Below, piece after piece: positions 47,386 to 59,241 of a DNA stretch of 64,000 bases. Origin of the DNA: Sporodiniella umbellata. Lineage: Eukaryota > Mucoromycota > Mucoromycetes > Mucorales > Rhizopodaceae. The notes below the pieces were generated by a model that saw only the letters and a program-made list of their open reading frames with translations, was not told where the DNA came from and searched no databases. Location of the stretch: the NCBI GenBank assembly GCA_025677835.1, contig JAIXMR010000074.1:62001-126000 (forward strand). Reading direction: 5' to 3'. The position numbers were made by a program, and so were the translations under genes. Positions within the stretch are counted from its first letter, which is position 1. Each line of letters starts with the position of its first letter.

Positions 47386-48511
47386 TTATAACATCAGATC
47401 CGGATGGGTTTCTAGATGATGCGCTATCTTTTGAATGTCCACATCCGTAATCAGATGGCGGGCGTCCTCACACGTCGCCTTTCGCTTCATCTCTTCACAC
47501 AGAATGTCGATCTTTAACTCGGGTAGTTCTGCTTCTACCTCCTTACGAAAATCGTAAAGATACTGTCCTTTCTCTTTGGCTTTCTTTAATCGCTCGATCC
47601 ATTGTGACTTTTTGGGTATCTCGGGTAGAGCAAATGTCTGGGCCATGCTGAAGCCAATGTCTCTACCAAAGAGCAGGTCAAGATCCCCTTCCGAGAACAG
47701 AAACTCTTCCGGTGGCCCGGTGAGCGTTGAAAAGAAAGGTTCCTGTTGATCATGAATCAAAAAGGTGTTATCCAGTGACTGCTGAAGTAAAAGATCGTCT
47801 AGAAAGTCTTCCTGTGTCTTTTGTCCCAACGAGGTATGGCTTAGGGAGGGAGACGAGGTCTCTTCCAGGCTGTTTCTCCGGCTAGCCTGCTTGTCTTGGA
47901 GGGTGCTATGCGATAGGGGGGGATAGGCCAGCGCCTGCCATGGGCTTAGCGATGAGAGAAGCGAGCTGGCTTCGTTGCCTTTGAGTGTGACGTTTTCAGC
48001 TTCCAGTTGATAGATACGGTCCTTGAGCTGCTGACGCTCACTCAAGAACTGTTTGTCCTGAGCCGCATTGATTTTTTCTAGCTCAACAATACGAGCCTGA
48101 AGATCGCTCATCTGTTGATCTTTACGGTCCCGATAAGCTCGTTGGGCGGCTCGGTTCTGTGCCTTTCTTTTTTGTTTGCGCTCCAGTTCCTAGTCTGGGT
48201 CAGTACAGCGAAAACAGAGGCCAGAGAAAAACTACCTTTGACTTGTCCCCCATCAGTTTTCGTCCTGGCTTCTTGTATCCAGTACTTTCAATAACATCTT
48301 TGGTGCGATTGGAATAGTCAGAAAGACAGAAGGGACTATCTCTGGCCTACCTTCATCCAGCGCTCTTTTATGCGTATCTCCTTTCACCTGGCGTCAGACA
48401 TTGGCCTATTCAAACACAACTGGACTTACCTTGACTCACGTTGGATCGGTGCAATCGAATAGCGTCATGAAGAATATCCAGACTGTCACTTGCATCCAGT
48501 AGGTAACTCAT
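47386..48511 (-). CDS. bZIP transcription factor of the Yap1/Pap1 type
   Basis: Four exons encode about 320 residues. The start is ATG 48509-48511 (MSYLLDASDSLDILHDAI). A Lys/Arg-rich linker leads into the basic region KAQNRAAQRAYRDRKDQQ, which has the fungal Yap/Pap type QNRAAQxAxR core, and then a leucine zipper (ARIVELEKINAAQ to LEAENVTLKG). The middle is Ser/Pro-rich and acidic. The last 70 residues end with IDILCEEMKRKATCEDARHLI, which resembles the C-terminal cysteine-rich domain of Yap1/Pap1 and keeps the C-x8-C spacing. These are the only two cysteines I can find in the protein. Yap1 homologues respond to oxidants by disulphide-controlled nuclear retention; whether this one can is open. 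Confidence 0.85.
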
Positions 48512-48759
48512 ACGATTCAATCAACTGAAGGATGAGAAAAAGAAAGAAAGCTATAGAAAATAATAATTAAAGATTAGTCACACCCACTCGCTTGGACCAA
48601 TAGAATTCATCCAAATTTTTTTTTTTTTTTTTTTTTTTCAAGCATAGTCACATCATTGAATGGTAAAGAAAATCCCCTGGGCTTTATTTTTTTTTATTTT
48701 TTTTTTATTTTTTTTATTTTTTTGTATTTTTGTATTTTTGTATTTATTTTCTATTTAAA

Positions 48760-49516
48760 ATGGTGAAATTCTATCAACACCAATTCAATTATGAGTAAGG
48801 GAATCTACAATGTGATTTTTAGAACTAACCTAGACTGTCAGTTACCCATGGCAAAACGTCACTCTAGCTTTCTGGCTGAGATACCCCAATCCATTTGCCT
48901 CTCATGGTAAGCGCTTTTTTTTTTTTTTTTTTTTTTTTTATAACACTCACCGCCCGATAGTACTTTCTGTAGACGTCTTGGATCGTTACGTGGATGAAAG
49001 CGGCGTACTGAAAACAACCCGACTTGTGCTTAAAAAGGGCAAGGCTCCCAAATGGTTTCCCGAAACTGTAAATAAAACACCCTTTCTGTATGCGTAGACC
49101 TTCTAACCCTCTTTTGAAAGTTCCTCAAAAGCTCTGAAGCGTTTGTGATTGAAGAATCCGAAGTGGACCCAAAGAACAAAACAATGATTACACGCACCAA
49201 GAATCTGAACCACGTACGAGTGATGCAGATTGAAGAAACACAGATATTCAAACAAAGCGAACAAAACCCTGATTGGACTAACGCCAAAACAGAAGCTCGC
49301 ATCATTTCTCGATTTGGATGGGGATTAACCAGTCGTATTGAAGGCTTTGGTCAGAGTTCTTTTATAGCCAATGCCGCCAAGGTAACAAATGAAAGAAAAC
49401 GTTGAATGTGAATAATAGATACTCAAAACAACACTTAGGCTCGAAAAGGTATGCAACATATCTTGCAAAGAATACGTGAAAAACAGGCGTCAAGAGTACC
49501 TTTCTTACAAGCCTAG
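48760..49516 (+). CDS. PRELI/MSF1-domain protein (Ups-type mitochondrial lipid transfer)
   Basis: Five exons (48760-48794, 48842-48906, 48961-49067, 49121-49381, 49439-49516) splice into 181 residues, the normal size of a stand-alone PRELI domain. It begins MVKFYQHQFNYDYPWQNVTL, continues FWLRYPNPFASHVLSVDVLD and KKGKAPKWFPET, and later has MITRTKNLNHVRVMQIEET and ISRFGWGLTSRIEGFG. Members shuttle phosphatidic acid or phosphatidylserine across the intermembrane space together with Mdm35/TRIAP1. Assignment to Ups1-, Ups2- or PRELID3-type is not possible by eye. It is divergent from the bZIP gene with 248 bp between start codons. Confidence 0.9.
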
Positions 49517-49785
49517 ACAACTCCAAAAAAGAACACGCCATTTTTTTTTCTTTCTATCTCACGCCAAATCCCCTCCCTTTCACCTCTCAACCCTTCGTAT
49601 ACATAACACCCACCCATATCACTCGCCTATTAACCTCGCCTGGTTTACATGCGCTTCTTTTTTCTTGTACATAGTTTGACATTAAAAAAAAAAAAAAAAA
49701 AAAAAAAAATTTTTTTCTTCGGTTTGATTTTACCCGGATTTTCAAACATAAATGTGTGACTTGTGAGAAACCGGTTTTGGGTTTA

Positions 49786-50636
49786 TTATTTCTTTTTAAA
49801 CTTCTTTTTGGCTGTGCCTTGCTTTTGGATTTTTTGAATTTCTGATTTCTGAAGGGTCAAAGTAGCGCCTTTCATTCGCCCCACGCCTGTAGTAATGCCA
49901 GGATCACGGTTTCTCTTCTTGGTTTCTGTCTTGACGTAAAGATGCTTGAGAGATCGGTCGTAGATCCCCAGATCCTTCGCCTCTTGTAATTTGTCCATCC
50001 TGCGTTTCTTATGAATCGCGTCTAACTCTAACTGGACATGGATCGGTGTTTTATTTTTCGTGCTCGCTTTGACTCCCAGTGTCTCTAGCTTTTGCATTGT
50101 GTGGCGCCTTCGTTCTTTGGAACTCATCTCGTCACGCTCTAGCTCCTCGAGGAGTTTGGACGTCGCCAGTAACTGCTTTAATTCTGTATCCTTTCTTTCG
50201 TTTTCTCTATTAAAAAAATACAGATCAAAATCATCTCTTTTTGTTTGTTTGTTTTTTTGCCAGCTTACTGTTCTTCTTCTTCCTCTTTGGCTGTCATCTT
50301 TGGCTTTTCCACCTCTCTTTCTATCGTTGATATCCTCGAGTCCTTTGTTTTTATATAAATAATTCCCTCCTTTTTTCTCTCTTTCTTTTTATAGTATCAA
50401 AAACCTACCAGAAACCTTTTCTTTTCTGATTTACTTTCAAACGTCTTTTTCTTTTCCAACACAGATCCATCAAACACAACAACACTAGGCCCAGGACTCT
50501 TAGATTCCTCTTTTTTCTTCGGTCGCTTTATACTGACATCAGCACTCATCGGCTTTCTTTTCAAACTCTTTTGCACTAATGCATTGCTTGCCGTATTGGT
50601 CTTGATATTATTTATAATGTTTGCAAACGATGCCAT
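49786..50636 (-). CDS. Faf1/C1orf131-like (DUF4602) nucleolar protein
   Basis: A small, very basic protein of about 220 residues from three exons. The start is ATG 50634-50636 (MASFANIINNIKTN). Exon 1 is Lys/Ser-rich. The second exon reads ISTIEREVEKPKMTAKEEEE once the intron ending in AAAG is removed. The third has LLATSKLLEELERDEMSSKE and ends with the conserved tail DPGITTGVGRMKGATLTLQK followed by SEIQKIQ and a Lys-rich end. That tail pattern (GxGRxKxGxLxLSxxEI) is what I know from the DUF4602 family, which includes yeast Faf1, a pre-40S assembly factor partnered with Krr1. Basic composition fits a nucleolar role. Other ribosome-assembly proteins with similar composition remain possible. 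Confidence 0.6.
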
Positions 50637-50845
50637 GGCCAACCCAAAAAAAAAAAAAAAAAAAAAAACAAGCAACAAAAGAAAAAGCCACTCTTTGTTT
50701 GGCAAATGTGTCTTGGGGAGAACCAGATCGGATATTGAATTTTACTGTAATTATAAAGGGATGTGTATGTATGTATATATAGACTGTACATAGAGAATAG
50801 AAACTATTCAACTTCTAATATTTAGAGATGCATGCGCGCGTGTAT

Positions 50846-50848
50846 ATG

Positions 50849-50893
<45 letters not shown>
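50846..50893. repeat. TATC tetranucleotide repeat touching the G-alpha copy 2 stop codon
   Basis: About twelve TATC/TATT units run from about 50846 to 50893. On the minus strand the first repeat unit is formed by the stop codon TAG of the G-alpha gene plus the following A, so the coding region ends exactly at the repeat edge. Confidence 0.9.
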
Positions 50894-50894
<1 letters not shown>

Positions 50895-52320
50895 GACCAT
50901 CATGATACTGTTCAGACTGTCATTAATAATAATATCAGAAACAGCAATCATCACATTCTGTAATAGTGTGGTGTCCGTGGCATCTGTAAAATGCACATAA
51001 ACTCGTTTATCTGAGTTTTTGTTGAGCCGTTGAAAGCGTTGCTTAAAATAGCTTTTGGCCGTATCTATACTTTTGACTTGGCCTGTTTTTTTTTTTTTTT
51101 TTTTTCAGTTTGGATGCTAAAGCGTGCTTGTGTTACCTTGGTAATCTGGAAAGTAATTCTCGATAGGTGAAACATTGATTTTCTTCTTAAAGATATCAAT
51201 TTTGTTTAACAATAATATCATCGATGTCTTTGTAAACCAATGCGAATTACACGTTGTATCAAATAACATCAACGCCTCATGCATCTAAAACACCATGTAT
51301 TTTTTCTATTTTAGACTTTTACCCAACTCTACACCCGCTACACTTACCTGGTTCTATACAAATACGTTTAACAAACCATTGACACATACACGTACAAAAC
51401 GTACTTACCGAAGCTCTATCTTCTGCCAAACATTGATCATAACCACTGATAGCCACAACAAACAGAATGGCAGTCACGCTGTCAAAACAATGGATCCTGA
51501 CAAAAAAAAAATTTTGAGTGGGCTGTATAGTTTCCTATGCCTTTACCATTTCTTTCTCTCACTTCGCTGTCCTCCGACATCAAACATACGGTAGGCTAGA
51601 CCGCCCAAGTGAAAGGTAGTTTCCACAATACCTGTTGTCTTGGCTCTACAGCGAATAATATCCTGATCTGTTGGCTTATAGGTGAGTGCCCAAAGGGTAT
51701 CCAGCTGGCTATAAAAACTAAGAACCAAAAAATAGAGTCATTAGAAAAACGACCCAGGTTGCGATATCTATTCCCTCTCCTGGATTTCTTACTAGGAGAT
51801 GTTGTCATGGAGAGCAAACATATGTCCTTTCTGATAGGCAGTCTGTATACTCTCGTCTTCCCAGAGGCTTTTTAAAGGGATTTGGTATATTTCTGGAAAC
51901 GGCTGGTTTTCCTCCAATGAAGGCGGTTGTTTAAATAGATGGGCATATTTTAATATTGGTTCCGTGAATCTCAAATTCAGGATATTGACGGCTTCTAGTA
52001 AAGTCTGCATTGTGTTGAACACATTCAAAAAGACGGTGACTCGAAATCCTTCTCTTTCACTCTCTTTGAACCCTGAAGCATGGATCAATCGCATCTGCTT
52101 CAATACAGTAGACTTCCCAGACTCTCCAGCTCCTACACGTTACTTTCCTTATCAATTCCCCCTACGTTTGTAAACCGCTCATCTCTACTTTACCGAGTAA
52201 CAATAGCTTGACTTCCTTTTTCATCTTTTTTTCTTCGGCTTTCAATTGTTTGTCAATACTTCGGCTTGTTGTCATGCCTTGGTTTTTATCCCCTTTTAAA
52301 CTGCTTTTAATGTTGCCCAT
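50892..52320 (-). CDS. Heterotrimeric G-protein alpha subunit (copy 2, divergent)
   Basis: A second G-alpha of about 355 residues. It starts [12 protein letters not shown], with Gly2 for myristoylation but no cysteine next to it. The boxes are [15 protein letters not shown] (G1), [10 protein letters not shown] (G2), [14 protein letters not shown] (G3), LLNKIDIF (G4) and TDATDTTL (G5), so GTP binding and hydrolysis look intact. The C-terminus reads DSLNSIMMV, unlike the usual CGLI/VGLL type end, and directly meets a tetranucleotide repeat. Exon layout is similar to copy 1 (intron after the VKLLLL stretch and one before YFYSQLD), which supports paralogy. It probably couples to a different receptor set; that is inference. 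Confidence 0.93.
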
Positions 52321-52391
52321 TTTATATGCCTATGCCCTCGAAAAAAAAAGAAGAAAAAAAAAAAAAGAAAGAAAAGAATAGAGAGACGATT

Positions 52392-52422
<31 letters not shown>

Positions 52423-52573
52423 CGCTTTTAAAATCCTCTTTTACATAAATATACTTTGTCCTCATGGCAAATTGTGTTGGACGTTACACATGTTGATTAA
52501 GGTTGGTTTTCAAACATTGCTGTACGCGTGTGATTTACCAAATTGTTCTTGATGCCTCTCTCTCTCTCTCTCT

Positions 52574-52615
<42 letters not shown>

Positions 52616-53116
52616 CTGAAACCAGAGTGATCTATAGATGGGCCCATATGCCGATATCGCTTTTTTTGTACAATAACAGGCTTTTACGTATACAAATCTT
52701 AACACTCTCCAAGATTCCCCATTTCCCCCCACCCCTTTTTTTGTTTTGTGTATCAAACAGTAATCGTTTATTGAAGTGGTTTATAAAATTGAGCTGTGTC
52801 ATACAAAGTACTTTTCTTTTTTGAAAGATAGTTACCATTTGCTCCAATTATAAAAAGAAAACTAGCATCTAAAACACCAGGCTTGAAAATTATCCAATCG
52901 CTCATAAAAAGAACTGTTGAGTGACCAGACCAGAAACCGTTCCACTCTATTCACGTGTAGGCTATCGTGTATAGAAAACCGCATCTTCTCTTTTTCTTGT
53001 CCACTCAAGGCGTCAAAAAGATAGACTTGCTTTCATCATCAAAACTGTACGATAGAAAAATACTTGAAAGTACTATTGAGTACTCTTTTTATTAATTTTG
53101 AGAAATAAAGACGCGA
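52321..53116. other. Intergenic region with GA, CT and T tracts
   Basis: This 796-bp stretch lies between G-alpha copy 2 (start) and the PMT gene (stop), both minus strand. It holds a GA repeat at 52392-52416, a CT repeat at 52556-52577 and a T-run of over 30 at 52577-52612. The part near 52320-52500 should be the G-alpha promoter. No gene is supported. Confidence 0.55.
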
Positions 53117-55648
53117 TTATTCGGATATATCTTGAATCAAGTTCCATGTATTACGCCATTTAATCAAAGTGTAATCTGTAATGGGACCCTCTAATCCGAA
53201 AGAAACAGGCGCTAGATGAATAAAGGCACCGATAACAAGTAAATAGATAGGGATAAAGACAGCCCATTGGACCTGATCACTTTTGTTTGCAGTAAAGTGA
53301 TCCAGTAAGAAGGGCACCATGAGAATGCTAAAATAAAGTGCAGGGAAGTAATGATGCAGATAGGTAACACGGCCCATGATAAAGAAAGGAATGTAATGAA
53401 AAAACCAGCCAAGAAAAAGGGTTTTTCCTACATAGAGAAAGTGATCCCATTGTGCTAAATGGCCTCAGTTAGAATACTCGTATAGATAGGTATGTGTATG
53501 CAGTTCTTACGTTGAGTGAGATCGAATAGTTTACGTTGCATACGGATCACATAAACTGCTAAAGTACAACAGAATACAAAAATGGACACAATAGATAACC
53601 ACCAAACTATGGGGTTACCCACAAGATAGTACTTGATGGTCGTATCCCCCCAACCGCACATACGAAGACCTACCGTAACAAAGGGCCATTCAGAAGGAGT
53701 GGAAGAAAGAATATCAATCTTATCTGGATCAGGCGTAAGAGCATTGTTTGAAGTCCACATGGCCACATTGAGTGTGATAAAATCACGCCAGAAGGGCGAC
53801 CGAAATGCATTGCGGGGTGCTGGAGGCAACTTATAATTCCAGTGCTGTTCAACGTTCCACATAGAATGAGGGTTCTCCAAGTTGTTACTCTTGTCACAAA
53901 ACACTTCTACCTGCTTGAAACCCCACTGGGGTAGGATCACATTATTGGCTGTCAAGAGACAATTCAACTTTTCGTGGCGAAGACGGAATCGCGTCGTCAA
54001 AGATCGAATCCGCTCTTTGTCTTTAAAGTTGAAATCGTCCACAATCTCCACTTTCCAATTATCCTGTGAGTCGCCTACCTCGCTATTACCATAGCCACTC
54101 ACTTCCCACTGTCCAGTAGTCACAGGTGCATTGACTGGGTGGCTGTGAAGATTGCGCTCTGTGGATGTATGCACAAGACGAATAATGTCCCCATCCTTCA
54201 GAAAGCGAATAAACTCTGTGTTCTCTGGTTGATCGTACGTTTCGGCTGCCTCGTGTTCGCGAGGTGCACTGACCGTCCAATGATTATTGTCATCCTTGTG
54301 ATGATAGCAAGTCACCTGCTGTTGCTTCGATCCCTCAGGGTAAGTCTGAACATGGGAATGAAGAAGACCTCCACCATAACCGGCGTTTTTTAGGGTTAAA
54401 TTGGATCCATAGGCTATTTCTAAAGGATTCTCTGTCATCGTGTTGCCTTGCAGATTGGCTTGGAATAAGGAGCTCATCTGAGCATCACCAGGGCCACTTC
54501 TGAACAACAGTGCAAAATGTAAAACAAAACAAAACACATAGATAGAGAATGGCAACACAATCAAGCACAAAATGCGCGCAATCCAGTGACGCACGTAGAC
54601 TTTCTTTGGTAACCCAACATCTCCCCACATTTCCCACAAATCTTCAACTGTATAAACACCTACCACAGCTACTGCAAACAATCCTACCCACTTGACGCTT
54701 AACACGCACCCTAAGGATGCCCCTGTCAATCCGAGCCAAGTCCACCACTCTTGAGTAAATGGACTATAAAATTCAGTGTCAATCTTTTTTTTTGTTTTTT
54801 TTTTTTTAGAACCCTGTTTACCTAAATCGCAAATTGTGGAACACAGACAACGTGAAAAGTGATGTACAGGTAAAAAATAAGAGCATTGAATCCAACAAAA
54901 TAAATCGACTAATTGTAAGGTACGCATTGTCTTTAAAAAAAAAAAAAAAGCGCTCAGCCCACTATTGGAAATATAGTTAATGTTTACCTAACAATACCAT
55001 AGTTCCTGTTAACAAACTGGCTTTCAACGACATTTTCAGCTGAACAGCAGTCAAATAAGAAAGAGGGACCATCATAGCTCCAAAGAAAGCGTTAAATATC
55101 CGCATAGCAGCGTAATTGACATTTTCAGGATATTGTGCACCAGATTCAAAAGAGAATGAGCCATCATAACCAGCTAACCAACCTGATAAACCTACCAACA
55201 TTTTACCAAGAGGAGGATGTACATCAAAGTAAAAGTCATGATTCAAATAGTGAGAGCCAAACTGATCAAATCAAAGGTTTAATGTCAAGCTCAAGACCGG
55301 GAAAAATTTACCTTGCCGAAATGTGCTTCATCCCAAACAACTATGTTGCTAATAGCAATTTTTCTAAAGCGCGTCCAGAAAGATAAAAGCGTCAATACAA
55401 TTGTGATGATAGTGTGTTTGTTCTTTTGCAGAAAAGCAATGTTCTATTTGAATTCAAAAGTGAGTGCCTGTACAAGGTCGTGCCTAAAAATTGTCTGAAA
55501 CCTTGTTGGATGAATAAACAACTGTAGGTTGCGGTGCTGCATAATGTCTACTATATTTGTCTTTTTCAAACATCTTTTCGTCTAGGTGACTACTTGAAGC
55601 CTGCTTGTCCATTCCATGTGGAATGTTCCTTCTTTTCATAGTAGCCAT
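53117..55648 (-). CDS. Dolichyl-phosphate-mannose protein O-mannosyltransferase, PMT2 family
   Basis: An ER membrane enzyme that starts O-mannosylation of Ser/Thr in secretory proteins. The start is ATG 55646-55648 ([15 protein letters not shown]). The catalytic luminal loop has [16 protein letters not shown] with the Asp-Glu pair, followed by [39 protein letters not shown] and [15 protein letters not shown] are further family marks. The central luminal part carries MIR repeats ([51 protein letters not shown]). The C-terminal membrane part has [15 protein letters not shown]. Five or more exons are present, with an unusually long T-rich intron near 54780-54835. [10 protein letters not shown] and the C-terminal motif favour the PMT2 over the PMT1 or PMT4 subfamilies. 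Confidence 0.92.
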
Positions 55649-58600
55649 TTTGGCAAAAAAAAAAAAAAAAAAGGGGTGAAAAAGTAATGAACTTTCCGTG
55701 GTCTATGGAAAAGTACACAATAACCCCGCTCAATTCAAAAAAAAAAAAAAAAAAAAAAAGTCAGGAGGATTGACACTCATTTTCGTTAATTGGGAACTTG
55801 ATGTTTCGCAGAAAACATCGTATCCATTAGTACTTGAAAGCTTATCCGTTCCTCTTGTGCAAAATTTTATGGACAGCTACACTAGAACCTAATTTGCGTG
55901 TATCATGATCAACCAGAAGCAAATTAAGTTCAAATAAACACCGTCCGCTCTTTTTTTACTTTTCTTTTACCCATATTCTTCTTTACCTTAAACTAAAGAT
56001 TGTTGTCTATCTTGCTCAACTTTTTACACCAATACTTTATAAATTAATACACTTGTCTATATTGTTTGGTATATGATTGCTTGAAAGGCCTTTTTTTAAA
56101 GTAAAAGAACGTATAACAAAAGTACGATGCATAAATTGAAGAGGTCTTACAGTATTTGTCTATTTAATAAGAGCTAAAAGCAGACTATTTTTACTTTAAT
56201 AAAACCTGAAGGATTACACAATTTGAATTTGTAGCTTATTACTTTAATTTGTGAACATAAACATCCAATGGTCAACTAATTAGTTTATATATTTTTAGAC
56301 AAATCCAATTGCCAAGAGACACTTTTCACTGTCAAAAGCTTTGCTTTTCTTTTAAGAAATCTATAGAGTATGAGTTAAAGTAAAAAGGCTTTAAAAAGCC
56401 CGCTTAGAAGTATTGTTATAAGTCAGTTATTGAATATGAAACTTTGTGTGGATTCATTTACACAGTGTTTTATTTAACTAAAAACAGTTCTTTAAAGCTT
56501 GGTAAAAAAAAAAAAAGAGAACCTCCTGTTTTATCTTACTAATTAAATGACCAAGATGAACTTCTTAGATAATTACATTCATAAAGTTTTTACAGACACC
56601 TTTTTTAAAAGAACGGAACAAGAACATTTCTTTGTTTGAAACATGTGCAAGCTCTTGATTAGAACATAGTATTCTCTATGACAGTTTATAAACTCAAACC
56701 CCACCAAAAGTGAGCAGCTTAATTTTTCTTTGTGTATAGATCTTGATTCATGTTTGCTTACTAAAAGGTCAACGCATGCATAAGTCTTGTCTCTTTGTTT
56801 AGATACAGCATTTCGAGCTCCTTCTAAGAGAGACCGAAATGTTTATATATACATGTAGCTTAAAAAAAAAAAACAGCAAAACATTCAAACCCTCGCTTTG
56901 TTTATTAAAAAGTAAACGCTTGTATATACATCAGTCTATTCGAAACAGAGATTTAACTGAGTACTTGAAATATAGACTTTATGTAAACAAACCCGATTTT
57001 TGAACATCAATACAATAAAAAGTAGCCTTTTTAGAGACTGTAATGAAAACATAAGACTTAGATAACCTTAATTTGAGCCGATAAACAAAAAAGACATTAT
57101 CTAAAATACCTGTTAGTTTTCGTTGCAACAAGTATAATTCTGAGAAAAAGGAGATTTGTCTATTGTTCAATCTTCTATGACCTTTTGTTTCTATACAAAA
57201 TATACAGTCCGGATTTCTTTTAGTAACAATAAGCTTATATGACCGTGACTAATAAAACGCTACGCCATTTCTTATATAGGAATTGCTACAAGTGACACAG
57301 TATATATTTTCACTTAAAATTAGCTGTTTTTCTCTTACATATTTAAAACCTTAAATAAATTACATTTAGGAATTCATGTGCTATTGCAATTCCACTGTGG
57401 CAAATATACGTCTCTTCTAGCCTTTTATAAAGCATCGCGTTTCTTTTTTGAAACAAAAAGAAAGGGAGAGAGAGACGAGTTACGTGAAAGAGTAAAAGTA
57501 GCAGTCTTGGAAAAAAAAGTACTAGAATTTTTTTTGTTCGTGTGCAAAGTAAAAGAAAGAATACTACCTGAAACATTATTTGGTTTTGTTTGGGAGCCTG
57601 AAAAAGCTGTTTATGTGCAATTCAAAACATATATGTACATAAGGAAGCCGAGATCCCACTTGGTGCCTGCTGTAATATACTATCTAACTAATATTTGTAA
57701 CCACTACTTGAAATACAGGTTTGCTTTTAGTTTATATATCTGACTTGGTGACACACTCTTCTTTATGCAAACAGTAGTTCTAGAGGTCTTTGCGATAAAG
57801 GAAAAAAAAACAAAAGAATGTCGATTTTAGAAATAAACATCAGCTTGTTTGAGAGGCCGTTTTTTGTCAAAATTGGCGTGCTTTTTTGTATTCTTAATGT
57901 TCAAGAAAGCTTTCCCTCATTTATGAATCCCTTTGCTTAATAATAAAGAGCTAAAAAAAAAAAAAAATATATATTTAAACACCTGTATGACCAATACAAA
58001 TAAATTTACTCATTACAAAAAAAAAACGAGAGTGGCTATGAACGAATACATTTTATATAGCGTACGATCGGCTATATACAAAGCTAAACTCGTGCTCGTG
58101 TGTATATATATTCAAAATGCTAATGTCAAAATATGGCAGATACAATTTAGCCGACCCGGCCATTAATATTGCTGGATTTCTTTTCTAGAATATGTTTATA
58201 ATTAAAGTATAGGTAAAATTTGATAAAAAAAAAAGCTTTATAGGCATCCCTGCGCACTAAACAACAGCTATAGACATCCTAAGGCTTGGGAGAAGTACAG
58301 TGACAAGTGAAACAAATAGCTGAGAAAGCCGCTCTGTGTATACAACAAAAAGAGCGCTATAATTTTCTGTTGAATAATCAAAAACAAAATGGAAAGACAA
58401 CTCAAATTAGGCAATTGTATTTCTTTTTGTTGGACTGGTACTACTTCTAGACTTATAAAAAGCATAGAGCACTATAGAAGCCATTAAGCTAGTAAGCAGC
58501 TTTTAAAAGTACTTGGGAGACTAGTCTTCATTGAATTTCCGGGATACTTTTTCTCAGAAGGATAAAGCAAAAATCAATTAGCAGAGTTTTCTCTCATAAC

Positions 58601-59241
58601 ACGGCTTTTTAAGTTTCTAAATGTTTGTTTTTTTGGGGGACGCTTATTCAATGTAGTACATTGTCATCTGTATGTTAAAAGATAGTCACGTCACGTGATA
58701 ATAAGCACCTTACATTGAGCTGCGTCATGTACTGAAAACATTCCATGAAACAATAGAACTACCATCAATGTATACCCAGCTGCGATTTCACTCTCATTGT
58801 TTTGCCAGTTTTCGAAGGCAAAGATGGAACTAATTTATCTCAATTTCGCAAATTTTAGACAAATGAAACCCGCGCTTGGATATCAAAAAACTTTAATAAA
58901 TATCTGAGCAAAAAGTTACACGAGATAAATAAGAAAGCATGCGTATTCTTTCTAATAATAAAGGCACTATTAGCTTGTCCAGGGAGGAAAAACAAAACGT
59001 GGCTTCCCCTTTTCCCTTGGAATATTTAAAGACAGTCAAAATATAAAGCGTCTTGAGCGTTTAAAAAAAAAGTTTTTTTTCTTCTCTTTTTGAAATGTTT
59101 TTAGGATTCCAGTCTCACAAAATTTAAAACAAATACGCCTTTTCTATCCTCTTTATTATTATAATTATTTTCACTATTTATTTATTTGCTTATTTTCATT
59201 TCTCTATTCCTTCAAGTCTTTCCTCAAAGAGATAAAGAAAA
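55649..59241. other. 3.6-kb AT-rich gene-free region
   Basis: This is the longest gene-free stretch. It is strongly AT-rich with A-runs at 55656-55672 and 55738-55759. Open frames are short and biased to Phe, Lys, Ile and Tyr, as expected by chance. An E-box-like TCACGTCACGTGAT occurs near 58687-58700. The final 150 bp are pyrimidine-rich and lead into the phosphatase gene. I saw no inverted repeats with target duplications here, but short degenerate elements could be missed by eye. Confidence 0.5.

Noticed and set aside
50846..50893. Possible CRISPR-like or satellite array
   Set aside because: The unit is only four bases without spacers; this is a plain microsatellite.
32743..52320. A possible physical gene cluster for G-protein signalling (two G-alpha, RhoGAP, phosphatase)
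   Set aside because: The genes are scattered among unrelated housekeeping genes on both strands; nothing supports co-regulation.
57378..57743. A 121-codon plus-strand frame in the 3.6-kb AT-rich region
   Set aside because: Lys/Phe/Tyr-rich composition, no flanking splice sites that extend it and no family likeness; most likely chance.
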